Shown piece by piece: positions 50,492 to 60,047 of a stretch of 64,000 bases of DNA; position 1 is the stretch's first letter; each line of letters starts with the position of its first letter. Source of the DNA: Sulfuricella sp. (GTDB lineage Bacteria; Pseudomonadota; Gammaproteobacteria; Burkholderiales; Sulfuricellaceae); NCBI GenBank assembly GCA_023266195.1, contig JAHFRP010000012.1, positions 41,369 through 105,368 of the forward strand. The letters are read 5' to 3'. The notes beneath the pieces were generated by a model. That model ran no database searches and was not told the DNA's origin. It saw nothing but the letters and a program-made list of their open reading frames with translations. The position numbers and the translations under genes were made by a program.

Positions 50492-50871
50492 TATCGATGT
50501 TTGGGTCAGGCGCTACCTTCAGCACTGCAACAGAAGCCACGGGAGCGCCCGTGTTTTTGATTAGCCCCGCCCCGGCGCAAACCAACCATACTTGTGAGGA
50601 CTCATGGCTGTAGCCAGAAGCAGCCGCTTGCAAGAGGCGTTGGACAGGTCTTCTTTTCGGCCAATGCCGACATTGGCGGTTGCCCCCAACTTGGTACGCA
50701 ATGGGCTGCTCAGCAGTCATCGGGCGGGAAGTCGCCCCGAATGACCGCTTGCCAAATTGGGCTATCGCAGCACCCGACCGCAAGCTGACGCGAAAGTAGC
50801 AGACGTGCAAGCGAGAATCTTCCTAATGGCGCGAGAGCCGTCGAGTCGCTTAACTTGGCAACGCCTGCCAG
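50492..50871. other. Gene-poor spacer at start of accessory region B
   Basis: No convincing gene. Short frames exist, for example 46 codons from ATG 50604, but lack family resemblance. GAATGACCGCTTGCC near 50738 resembles AGATGACCGCTTCAGG near 54793, on the other side of the CHAT gene, so the CHAT gene is loosely bracketed by related sequence. Otherwise nothing identifiable. Confidence 0.5.
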
Positions 50872-53800
50872 CTACTTCGACCTCATGCGCAAACCATCGC
50901 CAAAAACAGTCATTGCCCTGCAATTACGCAGTTCGGAGCTCCATTCCGACTCAACATATTGATTCGCCTCGAACGCCGCATCCGCGACGTTCTTGCCGCC
51001 GTCCCAGGCACCCATAAACACTGGGAGCCAGTGGTATGTCACGCGGGGATCGATGGGCCACGGACTTGCAATAACAGTGCTGCAGCCTTGTGCCAGGAGC
51101 TCACGTGCCAAGCCGTAGTTCGATTCACCCTCAGGTGAGCGGTCTGAGCGCCCCGCGCTGCAGATGAACAAGATCGCCACACCAACATTCTTGAAAGCTC
51201 GCGCAAAGTCATCTGTTGTGACTTTCAAAATCCCTTCATCTGAGACGCACTGGAAGAACCGCCCCTCTGGCAAGACGCTTCCATGAGCCACAACAAAGCT
51301 CAACTCAGATCCCCAAAGCCCGTCAGGGAGTCCTGCGCCAGTGTCCAGCACCACTTGATACCTGCTAATCACCTCGTCGAGCCGGTCTCGCACCATGGCC
51401 AAGGTGTATCCTTTCTGTTCGGCAACGGAGATCCATCCGCTAATTCGCTTGTCTGTTGAAGGCGGGCTAGAGGAGGCGGCGTACAGCCAACTGAGCGAGG
51501 GCGCGGCAAAAACAGGGTGGCCTTCGCCCAAACACTTGTCGTCGACGCGGTAGAGCGTTGGAGGGAGAATCTGCAGCTGGTTGGTGGCAATGATGGCCGT
51601 GGTCTTTACCGGTTCAAAGGGGAAGTCGAACCCCTCTGTGCTGACATTGAATAGATTGGGTGTTTTTTCGTCATAACCGTATCTGTAGGGGTAGTCTTTC
51701 GCCCACTCCAATAGCCCTTCGTAGTCGAAGTCAACGTCTCGGCTTCGCTGTTCGGCAATTCTTCCGTCCCTGGCTAGAATGGCGTGCAAGCGCCGCTTCT
51801 CGTCAAGCCCAATCATCACGACGTCAATATTTCTTCTCGAGAGGTCGACAAGCCACCCTTCCAGCTCTGCTAAAGAGTCGATCGGATGCACAGGTCTTGG
51901 CAACGTTTGCCATCCAGGTAAGGGCACTGCGTGGTCGCACAGCAGTTCCAGCGCGAGCACGCACTCGGTGGTGCTCAGTTCCTTGCGAGCAAGAAGCCGC
52001 CTCGCAGCGATGGCGGTGTCCAATGCATCAAAGGCCATATCACGCGCATACCTCGCGGGTCCAGACGCTCGATGAAGCGCGAGCAAGCCTGAGCCAGTTG
52101 CCTTGGGTGTGGCGACTTCCCAAAACAGATCAGCCTCGCGGCCATTGAGCCTAGCGCCCAGCAAATCTCTGGTCTGAACGATGTCGGCTGATACGGGGAC
52201 TTTTTCCTCGTCCGCGACGAGTATGACTTGCCCGAGCAAGACCGCCATCGGCGCTGGATTCTCCCCTCGCTCCAAAACCTTCAATGCATTTCCGTGCATC
52301 CGCATCAACAGATTCCCAAGCATTGCACAGTCAATGCCCCCGCGCTGACGAATCTGGCCGAATTCAATCCCAAAGCCCACAAACTCGTGGAGAAGCGCCT
52401 GAGAATCATAAATCTCGAGTTGACGCAGCAGCATTCCTGAACGCTCGTGGTAGAGCCTCGCAATATCGAACATGTGAAGATCACGCAACAGCCGACAACT
52501 GAGGTCTGCTTCTCTGACAGCGCGGGGAAGATCGACGTCACATTCGACGCTCAGGCCACAGCTTAGGCACACCAGGCTCTCGTGGAGTTGACGGAGCCGA
52601 GCGTAAATATCGGCGCAGACGATCCAAGCTTCTCTCCGTCTTTCTGGCCGCGCATTGTCCGTGCTTAGCAGTATCTGATCGAGCAGGTTGCGAGCATCCT
52701 GTTGCCGACCGGTGGTGGCCATTCTCGCTGCAACTGTGCGATACCGCTCTAGGTCGGCATCGGGCGTCGTCGAGTGAGGAGCGGCCATAGTCACTAGGGT
52801 AAGCCACTGAAGAAGCTCATTCGCCCTTTCGTCAGTGATCGCTTCTGCGGACAGCGCATCGATGCCGATTTCGGCCACCTTCAGAATCCCATCGGCAATG
52901 CCGTCCGCGAATGTGTCGGATGGCTCTTGCAGTCTGCCAGTGACAACCACGCCCTCAGATTCCAGGCGTTCCATCAGCCTACGGATGGCAGTTTTAACGG
53001 CGCTGACGTCGTATGACGTGGTGGAAACAGGCGTTTTCTCGACGATTTGGGACGGCTTTGCGTGGATAACCTGATATAAGAGGATAACTTTCCCACGCTC
53101 TCCGGCCACTTTGTGAGATAGCAAGTCCTCAAGTTTGAATCGGCCGGAGGGTTCTTGGGGGTTCTTGGCGACATGTGAGATTAGGCGTCCGAACGCCTCA
53201 TTCACTCTCTCGTCGGCTACCGGCCAGACGCCGCCTTTGTGCACCGACAACAGAAGTTCGCGCATGACCGAAAACGCATGATCGCCAATCGTCTCCATTT
53301 TGGATGGTTTGAAATCGCCGAAGACGAGCTCGAATGCGTAAGCGATGAGCTGCCTCCGCAGGGCATCATTCACCACCCAAACAAAAGCCAGATGCGACCA
53401 GCTGTCATCTCCGCGAAGCAGCCTGGCCGCCTCTGGATAGTTCGGTATGCCCAGCACCGAAAGGTGCGTCTGACAGAATGCAAGTGCAGAAACAACAGCC
53501 TCCGACGGATTGGCAGTCGACTCAAGAGCCTCGCGATATAACCCTGCCTTGATCAGACGCTGGATACTGCGCCGCTGCTGCGTCGCTTGACCGGGGTATC
53601 GCGTTCGATATTTAGCCTCGATCTGATCCAGCAACTGGTCACTTCCAAGGAGCTGGGCCACCTCCATTGCTACTTCGTAGTCCGGCAGGGACACGAGCCG
53701 CGGCAGGCATCGCTCTAGAAGCTGTCTCGATATGACAAGCCCTCCAGCCTCCGCTGCAATCTTAGCGAGCTTTAATGTCGCATCCACCATAGCACTGTCG

Positions 53801-54627
53801 GTTTCCAATGCTTCGATTTCGTCCAATGCCTGCCCGATCAGCCCAGCCCGATAGAAAAGCTGCACACGAAAATATGGCTTCGATTTCTCAAATGATGCTG
53901 GCAGGGCTTGCACGCTTTTCAGAGCTGCCCCTACACGTCCTTCATCCAACAGTTTCTGCCATTCGGCTAGCTTCTCGGCGAACGTCACATTGGTGATTTC
54001 CGAGTGATCGCTGACCACGATTGCCAGTGTCTGAATTCCCATGAAGGAGTTCTGCAGCTCCTTACGGCCCGGATACCCCTCCCCAACTTCGATCAGAATG
54101 TAGGCCTTCCGCATCTCATTGAGATACTCAAGGGTTTTGATCATGTGGAGCAGCTGCGGTGCCCATAAGCCCTCCGAGAGTGCGAAACGGGCGCAGGCCT
54201 CTGGTGGGGCAACCTTGACTGCTTCGGTGATGTAGAGAGCTGCGTCGAGAATCACAATGGCGCAGCCCCCAGGCATGCTCGCCACACGGTCACATACCTC
54301 CTCTGTGTGCAGTACGTCCAGCTCGTGCAGTTGCAACTCTGGCACGGCACCATTTCCATTCGAAGCCGCTCCTTTGAGCTGCTCCAAGTTCAATGAGCCC
54401 TTTGAAGCGATTACCTGGATGCTTGTGAATGTTGGCTGGCCGGTGTTACTTCGCTGGACACCCGCCAAAACGGCAACGCATGCATTTCCTTTCTCTTCTA
54501 CATCCCCGCGTGCAGTGAAGAAAAGGTCGATGCTAGGAAATGTGATACCAGAACGGCGCAGGTACTCGGCATACAAAGATCGCCACAGTCCGGATCCTTC
54601 CTCTTTCTCCAAGTTCCTGCCTCCCAT
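50872..54627 (-). CDS. Giant CHAT-protease protein with helical (TPR-like) repeats
   Basis: 1251 aa. Residues about 1-200 form an alpha/beta domain of unknown type. About 210-860 are helical repeats (for example WQKLLDEGRVGAALKSVQAL and ATTGRQQDARNLLDQILLST), TPR-like. The C-terminus (about 900-1251) is a CHAT caspase-like domain: His1115 in SFVVAHGSVLPEG and Cys1156 in AILFICSAGRSDRSPEG make the catalytic dyad, with GCSTVIASPWPIDP following. CHAT-TPR proteins are known as proteases in phage defence and programmed cell death (for example the type III-E CRISPR partner). No partner gene is adjacent. The start at 54627 is the first ATG. GC content is lower than core genes. Confidence 0.85.
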   Translation of the reverse strand: MGGRNLEKEEGSGLWRSLYAEYLRRSGITFPSIDLFFTARGDVEEKGNACVAVLAGVQRSNTGQPTFTSIQVIASKGSLNLEQLKGAASNGNGAVPELQLHELDVLHTEEVCDRVASMPGGCAIVILDAALYITEAVKVAPPEACARFALSEGLWAPQLLHMIKTLEYLNEMRKAYILIEVGEGYPGRKELQNSFMGIQTLAIVVSDHSEITNVTFAEKLAEWQKLLDEGRVGAALKSVQALPASFEKSKPYFRVQLFYRAGLIGQALDEIEALETDSAMVDATLKLAKIAAEAGGLVISRQLLERCLPRLVSLPDYEVAMEVAQLLGSDQLLDQIEAKYRTRYPGQATQQRRSIQRLIKAGLYREALESTANPSEAVVSALAFCQTHLSVLGIPNYPEAARLLRGDDSWSHLAFVWVVNDALRRQLIAYAFELVFGDFKPSKMETIGDHAFSVMRELLLSVHKGGVWPVADERVNEAFGRLISHVAKNPQEPSGRFKLEDLLSHKVAGERGKVILLYQVIHAKPSQIVEKTPVSTTSYDVSAVKTAIRRLMERLESEGVVVTGRLQEPSDTFADGIADGILKVAEIGIDALSAEAITDERANELLQWLTLVTMAAPHSTTPDADLERYRTVAARMATTGRQQDARNLLDQILLSTDNARPERRREAWIVCADIYARLRQLHESLVCLSCGLSVECDVDLPRAVREADLSCRLLRDLHMFDIARLYHERSGMLLRQLEIYDSQALLHEFVGFGIEFGQIRQRGGIDCAMLGNLLMRMHGNALKVLERGENPAPMAVLLGQVILVADEEKVPVSADIVQTRDLLGARLNGREADLFWEVATPKATGSGLLALHRASGPARYARDMAFDALDTAIAARRLLARKELSTTECVLALELLCDHAVPLPGWQTLPRPVHPIDSLAELEGWLVDLSRRNIDVVMIGLDEKRRLHAILARDGRIAEQRSRDVDFDYEGLLEWAKDYPYRYGYDEKTPNLFNVSTEGFDFPFEPVKTTAIIATNQLQILPPTLYRVDDKCLGEGHPVFAAPSLSWLYAASSSPPSTDKRISGWISVAEQKGYTLAMVRDRLDEVISRYQVVLDTGAGLPDGLWGSELSFVVAHGSVLPEGRFFQCVSDEGILKVTTDDFARAFKNVGVAILFICSAGRSDRSPEGESNYGLARELLAQGCSTVIASPWPIDPRVTYHWLPVFMGAWDGGKNVADAAFEANQYVESEWSSELRNCRAMTVFGDGLRMRSK

Positions 54628-54827
54628 GGCTTGTGGTGACTATACTAACGTCGGTTCAATCGCACCGGCAAAGGCTGAAACTGCACACACCACGCATAGT
54701 CTGGTTTTGCGACTGCTGCTGAACGAAGCCAAGCTAGTGTTATGCAAGTGACCGCTGAGGCCAAAAAGCCGACCAGCTCAACGGCTCCACCAGATGACCG
54801 CTTCAGGTCAATTTGCACTCTATTTAG

Positions 54828-54905
54828 TGTCCCCCCGCAAAAGCTGTGTTTACGGTAGTGCGAACTCTACCACCCTCGGCCTGAGCAGGTGGTACCTTTA
54901 TCGAA
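54828..54905. repeat. Candidate left end of the Tn7-like transposon
   Basis: Just beyond the tniQ stop lie two sites, CGGTAGTGCGAACTC (from 54853) and TGGTACCTTTATC (from 54890), whose starts are 37 bp apart. The right end has inverted sites TGATACACTTTTACTC and TGGTACATTTTACTC, also 37 bp apart. TGT at 54828 could be the terminal trinucleotide, but no target duplication was found. The first left site matches weakly (8 of 15 positions). Confidence 0.5.
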
Positions 54906-56264
54906 TCAGGGCGCGGATTTTTCCCTTGTTGAACGGAAAACCTCGCACTTTTGCTTCTCCAGCGCCTGCCGATAGGCCTCCAGCAACGCCGGCCGGATAA
55001 GATGCAGCTTATACGCACGCAAAGCCTGATTGGTACGCCTGCGCGCTGGATAGATTCCCACTTGGGCGATTTTCCTGACTACTTCCTGGACGGTAATGCG
55101 CTCTTCCCGCCGGCGAAGCGCAACCGCCGCATCCCGCTGGCCCTGATGCTTGGCCGACTGCCGGCGGCATAGCTCGCGGAAACGATAGGCAAGAAAACCT
55201 CTGCTTACCCCCATCTCACGGCGCACATCCGCCATCGAGCGACAATCGGTGGAATCCCCCACGATCACCTGGAGGCGGCGATGAATATCCGCGAGCCGGG
55301 CCACGGAGACCCGCGTGGCCTGCGAAACCAGCCTTCCGGCCATCGAAACCAGCGCCGGCTTTTCTTCATCCGGCCTCCTCAAACCCAGCAGTTCCGCCGG
55401 CATCTGATCGAGCCGACGGCAAAGTTGTAATAGCTGGGGAAGCGATGGCTTCTGCCCCTTCACCAGCCATGTGCTGAAAGCGGTCGACGTCAGGCCCAAT
55501 GCTTGGCTCGCCACTTTTTTCGCCCCCTGCCCGTAGCACCCTACCAGCCGAATGCAGCACCGGCGCCATGCCTGACCCAAAGCCGCGTCATCCAGCCCCG
55601 TGCCGGCGGCGACCAAGTCTTCAAGTGCGCGTGCGGTCCAGACCTCGTCCGATGGGGAACACGCCATGTCCCGTTCCCAACCGAAGCCCAGCCACTGGCC
55701 ACAGTGGGAGCAGTGGTTCTGGTCGGGCAGGAATGGAACGAAGGGCTGCGCCTTGCCGCAGGAGGGACACCGGTTTATCAATGGCGTCCGGTGTGTGCCG
55801 CACACCTGGTAGGCATCCAGCGACCAGACCAGGGGGAATGGGCGGTATGCGCGATCCCTGCGCACTTCCATGAGGCAGTGCCGGCACCATCGCACCTCTC
55901 TTGCCAGAAATCCGGCGCTGTTCGCCGGGATGACCGCACGCCAGGGCAGCAGCGTGAGCGGCCGCAGATCCTTCCTGCCCGTCAGCCGCTCAGCTGCCCG
56001 CAAAAAATCCTCCGCATAAGGCCCAACCCCATTGACCGTCCGGGCGTAGCCGCTGAAAAAGTTGGCCTGCCCTGTCCAGCTCGCCCTCTGGCAATGGGGC
56101 AAGAACTCCATGCGAACCAGTTCCCGGGGGTTCGCGTGGTGCGTTCTGGCCAGTTGGACGATATACCCGATCAGGCTCGCGACCCGTCCAGTGCCCACTC
56201 CGACCGGAGCGCGTCCGATCAGGCGGCTGCGCGGCGGCAGCGGATCGGCGACGGCGTCAAACAT
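54906..56264 (-). CDS. tniQ: TniQ/TnsD-family target-selection protein of a Tn7-like element
   Basis: A 452-aa TniQ protein. Residues about 90-200 carry the zinc-finger set of the family: WCRHC, CGTHRTPLINRCPSCG and HCSHCG, in the TniQ domain. The C-terminal half is helical and basic (VRREMGVSRGFLAYRFRELCRRQ), probably DNA-binding. Its length lies between short CRISPR-linked TniQ and long TnsD, suggesting direct recognition of an attachment site. ATG 56264 overlaps the tnsC stop by 8 nt. Last gene of the tns operon, ending at the putative left end. Confidence 0.9.
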   Translation of the reverse strand: MFDAVADPLPPRSRLIGRAPVGVGTGRVASLIGYIVQLARTHHANPRELVRMEFLPHCQRASWTGQANFFSGYARTVNGVGPYAEDFLRAAERLTGRKDLRPLTLLPWRAVIPANSAGFLAREVRWCRHCLMEVRRDRAYRPFPLVWSLDAYQVCGTHRTPLINRCPSCGKAQPFVPFLPDQNHCSHCGQWLGFGWERDMACSPSDEVWTARALEDLVAAGTGLDDAALGQAWRRCCIRLVGCYGQGAKKVASQALGLTSTAFSTWLVKGQKPSLPQLLQLCRRLDQMPAELLGLRRPDEEKPALVSMAGRLVSQATRVSVARLADIHRRLQVIVGDSTDCRSMADVRREMGVSRGFLAYRFRELCRRQSAKHQGQRDAAVALRRREERITVQEVVRKIAQVGIYPARRRTNQALRAYKLHLIRPALLEAYRQALEKQKCEVFRSTREKSAP

Positions 56265-57465
56265 GGGTGTGCCCCGCAAGGCCGAACAACTCGCCGCTTA
56301 TCCCCACCGGGTCTCGCACCGGATGGCGTTGGCCGGGCTTGTGCTTTTTCTTGGCAGCCTGCACCGCCTGCCGCCCCGCGCCGCCGGATTTGGCCTTTTC
56401 GGGCGACCGCTTCTGGCTGAGCGTCTCGTTCTCCACGTAGCTGCGCAACTCATCGACGGAGATATCCAGGAGCTTGCGCTCGCCATAAAGCGCCTCCTCG
56501 TAAATCCGGCGGATGCTCTTGTTGGAATGAGCGAACCCTTCGATGTAGCCGTAATCGATGGTCTCAAGGTTCTGCCTCAATCCATGCTCCGCCGCCTTGT
56601 CCAGCCACTCCTTGAGGATCCCGACGCACCCGGCCGACTTGAGGTAGAAATGGCTCGTGTGGCTCACCAGGTCTGGCTCGACCGGAAATGGCATGTGCCT
56701 CTGGAACGAAAGAAGCGCCGTGCGGAAAGCTTGCGCGTCGTCCCGATCATTCCACGCGTACCGGGGGAGATGAATCACCTGGCTGCGACGGATCAGCTGG
56801 GCGCTCTGCTCGAGAATAGTGAGCAGATCATAGGTGCCGATCAGCACGATGGTAGCGGAAGTGGCGATGGACAATGATTTGATCGCCTCGAACTGCTCGC
56901 TTAGCCTTCGGCCTTTGGCGGCGAGCAGGATGTGATTGGCCTCGTCGATAATCACGATCTTGGTTCGGCGCTCCCGGATGGCGTTCTCGGCGGCGCGCTG
57001 CAGGGCCTCGTCGGGGCGGAAGTTGTCCACCCTGCCCCGAGGCGCGTCCAGCGCCCGGTAGGGGTCGAGAGTGAACAGCGTCCGCTGGCGCACCTGGGTC
57101 TCATCCAGCAGCCTCAGCAGGCGGACGTGGAAATCTTTCCAGCTGAAACCGGCCTGGTTGGGCGCCACCGCGGATAGCCTCACCACCGGCAGGAAATTCA
57201 GGTCCTCCGTCATCTCCCGGCGGTGCTGCTCGAGGACGTCCGACTCAAGTTTCGCTCCCAGCGTGGTTTTACCCACGCCGGTCGGGCCGGTGAGAATGAG
57301 GATGTCCGGCGCGGAAACACAGGTTGTCACATCCATGAGCGTGCTCCATGCGCGTTCAAGGCGCGGATGACCGATCGTTTTGCCGAGAAAGTAATCCCGC
57401 CGAACCTCCACAGAAGCGTGGAGCAGTTCAATAGGGAACCGGTTTGAAGTTGTAGTGGCGGCCAT
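56257..57465 (-). CDS. tnsC: TnsC-type AAA+ ATPase of a Tn7-like element
   Basis: A 402-aa regulator that links target selector and transposase. Walker A LTGPTGVGKTTLGAKL near residue 60 and Walker B KIVIIDEANHILLA near 170 are intact; IVLIGTYDLLTIL resembles the sensor region. The basic Lys/Gly-rich C-terminus (EKAKSGGAGRQAVQAAKKKHK) may contact DNA or TniQ. ATG lies 2 nt after the tnsB stop; the gene overlaps tniQ. Length and order match TnsC rather than TniB. Confidence 0.93.
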   Translation of the reverse strand: MAATTTSNRFPIELLHASVEVRRDYFLGKTIGHPRLERAWSTLMDVTTCVSAPDILILTGPTGVGKTTLGAKLESDVLEQHRREMTEDLNFLPVVRLSAVAPNQAGFSWKDFHVRLLRLLDETQVRQRTLFTLDPYRALDAPRGRVDNFRPDEALQRAAENAIRERRTKIVIIDEANHILLAAKGRRLSEQFEAIKSLSIATSATIVLIGTYDLLTILEQSAQLIRRSQVIHLPRYAWNDRDDAQAFRTALLSFQRHMPFPVEPDLVSHTSHFYLKSAGCVGILKEWLDKAAEHGLRQNLETIDYGYIEGFAHSNKSIRRIYEEALYGERKLLDISVDELRSYVENETLSQKRSPEKAKSGGAGRQAVQAAKKKHKPGQRHPVRDPVGISGELFGLAGHTHV

Positions 57466-57467
57466 GA

Positions 57468-59393
57468 TTAAAAATCCTTGTAGACGGTTTCGTTGAGGTC
57501 ATCGAGACTGGGATTCCAGGCGTTCTCGAATTCCCCGGTCTCGGCATCTTCGCGCTCCGGCGTGGAGTTGGCGGTCGAGTCGATGGCCTGCCGCCGCCGG
57601 GCGGCGAGTTCCTTCTCTATTTCCCGTGTCTCCCGGTGGAACGCGGCGAGGCTCATCACGTTCTCCTCGCGGATAGCCGATTCCTGGCCGTTGAACGCAT
57701 TTATCTCCTCGGTGGCGATGCGGATATCGGCCAGGTCGCGATGGCGAAATTCAGCGGCTTCCTGTGACATGCACTCCGTCCACATTCCGTTGAGAAAAAC
57801 GTAGATGTGGAACCGGTTGAACGGGTCGATACGGGCATCGAGTTCCTTCCCGTCGAGCGCGAGGTCGCGGAAGCCTGGATGCCAGTAGCGTGTGCCCTGA
57901 GCCCTGGCCCCGCGAACGGAGCTGATCGTGACCTTGCCGGAGCCGGATGACGCGGGAAGGCAAGAGATCACGAAGTCCTCCGTGTAGGGAATCCACACAT
58001 GGGATCGGGCACCGCTGTGGATGTTCATGGCCTCCATGAACTTGGCCGGACTCGTGCCCAGGGCGGCATGCGGGCGCACGTGGTAGTGCTCGACGAGCCA
58101 CTTTTCAAACCGCTCCGTAAGCGTCCGTAAAGTCCAGACGGCGTGCTTCTCCGGGTAATGCGTCGAGGAACAACTGCGGGGATCCCGCGTGGCCTGGGTA
58201 TTGCCCGCCAGGTTATGAATGAATTCATCATTCGACACCCCGAACATCCGCTCGATCACCGAGCCGAAATGGCCCTTCGACGGCGGACGGGTTTTCTTGG
58301 TGATTACCAATCGTGCCAGCAAGCACTCGAAATATGTGCTCTTGAATTCGCTCCCTCCGTCGACGACCAGGGTCTTGGGCACCCTGCCATGCCGGCGAAC
58401 GCACTCGCGGACGATCATCATGCAGGTGACGTGGTCGGGTCGCGCGAAGCTGATCACGTAGGCCAGCACCATGCGGGTGAAGGCGTCGATCAGCAGGGTG
58501 AGCCACGGGCGCCCCAGATTGGCGCCGGTGATGGGATGAACCAACGTTACGTCCATCTCCGTGTGGTCGACGTGCGCGATTTCGAAGGGGCGCTCACCGT
58601 GGCGCGGCGTGCCGATTTCCAGTGACCAGTAGAACTCCTCCCGAACATACGCCGCCTTTGCCCCCATGCGCATGGCCTCCAGCTTGTGGGTTCGAAGGCG
58701 GCGCAGCGTTTTGCGGAAAGTTTTCTCGCAGGCGTGCGCCAGGCCTTCTTCATCGCACCGCAGGAGGAATTCCCCGTAAGTCAGGTGGCGCTTTTCCCTG
58801 ATCGGTTGAGCGTAGCGTTCCTCCATCAGCTTCTCGATGACATCAAAAACCGCCTGATCGATCTTGGGCAACCTGTTTCCGCGTTGGCTAATTTTCGGTA
58901 GTAGGCCGACGAACCCGCAGCCCAGCCCCAGCTCGGCTTCACGATAGGCTCGCATGTACCGTCTAAAGGTTCGCGGCGGAAATTGGTGGTGTGCCGGAAT
59001 TTCCGTATCCGAAAAAAGTGCGCGGAAGCGTTTGACCGCCTCCGCCAAATCCCCGTGAGACGCGGATTGCATCCGTTCCTCGACAACGGCGCGGGCGACG
59101 ATCCCGACCTCTTCCGGCAACCCCGTGATCGCGCCGTTGCGTATCAGTTGCTCGAAAATCCCGACTTGGATCTTGGCGTACTGACCGTCCGAATCGATGA
59201 GGTGCGCGCCGTCGTTCCCGATATTGACGACTTGCCAGGATCTCCCGTCCCACGCGATTTCAGACCCCGGCGCGAGCTTGACCGGAAGCGGGCCGGCCAA
59301 CCAGCTTCCAGAGATTGCGGGAACGGCGCACCTGAAGGCCTCGGATGCGGTTTCGTCCCGGAACACGCGGGCGCCCTCCGCATCCGAGAGCAA
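57468..59393 (-). CDS. tnsB: TnsB-type DDE transposase of a Tn7-like element
   Basis: A 641-aa retroviral-integrase-fold transposase. An N-terminal segment (APGSEIAWDGRSWQVVNIG) and helix-turn-helix regions precede the rve core: Asp276 in AHVDHTEMDV, Asp345 in LVVDGGSEFKS and Glu381 in GSVIERMFG form the DDE triad. A Mu-type beta-barrel and a C-terminal TnsC-interaction tail follow. The apparent start is TTG at 59393, inside tnsA and in the -1 frame relative to it. No ATG occurs for the first 100 codons, which is odd. Confidence 0.92.
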   Translation of the reverse strand: MLSDAEGARVFRDETASEAFRCAVPAISGSWLAGPLPVKLAPGSEIAWDGRSWQVVNIGNDGAHLIDSDGQYAKIQVGIFEQLIRNGAITGLPEEVGIVARAVVEERMQSASHGDLAEAVKRFRALFSDTEIPAHHQFPPRTFRRYMRAYREAELGLGCGFVGLLPKISQRGNRLPKIDQAVFDVIEKLMEERYAQPIREKRHLTYGEFLLRCDEEGLAHACEKTFRKTLRRLRTHKLEAMRMGAKAAYVREEFYWSLEIGTPRHGERPFEIAHVDHTEMDVTLVHPITGANLGRPWLTLLIDAFTRMVLAYVISFARPDHVTCMMIVRECVRRHGRVPKTLVVDGGSEFKSTYFECLLARLVITKKTRPPSKGHFGSVIERMFGVSNDEFIHNLAGNTQATRDPRSCSSTHYPEKHAVWTLRTLTERFEKWLVEHYHVRPHAALGTSPAKFMEAMNIHSGARSHVWIPYTEDFVISCLPASSGSGKVTISSVRGARAQGTRYWHPGFRDLALDGKELDARIDPFNRFHIYVFLNGMWTECMSQEAAEFRHRDLADIRIATEEINAFNGQESAIREENVMSLAAFHRETREIEKELAARRRQAIDSTANSTPEREDAETGEFENAWNPSLDDLNETVYKDF

Positions 59394-59896
59394 CCCTCCC
59401 TGGACGAGCGCAGAGCATATCCAAGGTGATATTGGGCCGCGTACTCCTCACCCGGCGGGCAGCGCCACGTCTCGCCGTCCCTGACAAAACGCCCCGGTTG
59501 CTTCCTACCCAGCGTTTCCAGCCGGGCCTCGTTCTTGCACTCCACCCACCCGATGAAAGCATCGCTGATGAGAAAGTAGTCCGGCGTATGGTTGGCGCCG
59601 ACCGGCCGGCCATTCGCCGCCTTGTAGCGCAGGGGAATGGGTGGGGGCTGGTCCCAGAATTCGAACACGCTCGGGTCGTGCTCCCAGGTGTGCACCGCGG
59701 CCAATTCGTTGGTATGGCTTTCCGCTTGGATCACGACTCCCATCTTGCGGCTGGGATAGCGGCAGGCCACGCTACGCTTACTGCTCTCCACCCGCCGGGA
59801 TGGGGCGGATCGGCGGATATGCCGGACTACCTGCCGGGCCTCTTCCGGCAGCCGGCGCGAGCGCATAAGCTGCTCAAGTGCTTCGTCGTTTAACAT
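59144..59896 (-). CDS. tnsA: TnsA-type endonuclease, overlapping tnsB out of frame
   Basis: Cuts the 5' ends of the element, allowing cut-and-paste movement. The 250-aa frame starts at 59896 (MLNDEALEQLMRSRR) after AAGGAGA. Nuclease motifs: HTNELAAVHTWEHD (Glu), NHTPDYFLI (Asp) and GWVECKNEAR (ExK). Normal TnsA-like sequence runs to about residue 165 (GEEYAAQYHLGYALRSS). The last about 85 residues overlap tnsB and are Arg/Ser/Pro-rich, like an out-of-frame read. An ancestral tnsAB fusion broken by an indel, or a recoded junction, would explain this. Confidence 0.85.
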   Translation of the reverse strand: MLNDEALEQLMRSRRLPEEARQVVRHIRRSAPSRRVESSKRSVACRYPSRKMGVVIQAESHTNELAAVHTWEHDPSVFEFWDQPPPIPLRYKAANGRPVGANHTPDYFLISDAFIGWVECKNEARLETLGRKQPGRFVRDGETWRCPPGEEYAAQYHLGYALRSSREGCSRMRRAPACSGTKPHPRPSGAPFPQSLEAGWPARFRSSSRRGLKSRGTGDPGKSSISGTTARTSSIRTVSTPRSKSGFSSN

Positions 59897-60014
59897 GATT
59901 GTCTCCTTCGTCAAAGTGAAAAAAGGAAACCGATGTGGGAGGGCGTTCCCAACGCTGTTGAAGCCTTGGGATGACATAGGGACGACAAAGGACAGCGGCG
60001 AGAAATTTCAGTGG

Positions 60015-60042
60015 TTGACACTGAACGCTTCCGCCGTAGAAT
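60015..60042 (+). promoter_or_regulatory. Strong sigma70-like promoter in the tnsA-upstream region
   Basis: TTGACA (60015-60020), a 16-nt spacer and TAGAAT (60037-60042) read on the plus strand, away from tnsA. It precedes the small structured unit at 60048-60117. Confidence 0.6.
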
Positions 60043-60047
60043 TAAAA

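Noticed and set aside
50604..50744. 46-codon plus-strand frame after tRNA-Ala
   Set aside because: No family resemblance and no conserved feature beyond a weak GAGGA; likely chance.
54730..54760. Integron attC-like GTTATGC words near 54738 and 63718
   Set aside because: No paired inverse core sites, no attC-type long stem, and no integrase were found.
50427..54830. Left end of the Tn7-like element at the hairpin beside tRNA-Ala, with CHAT as cargo
   Set aside because: The hairpin arms do not resemble the sites at 61069-61106, whereas 54853-54890 match them in spacing and core. Kept as an alternative only.
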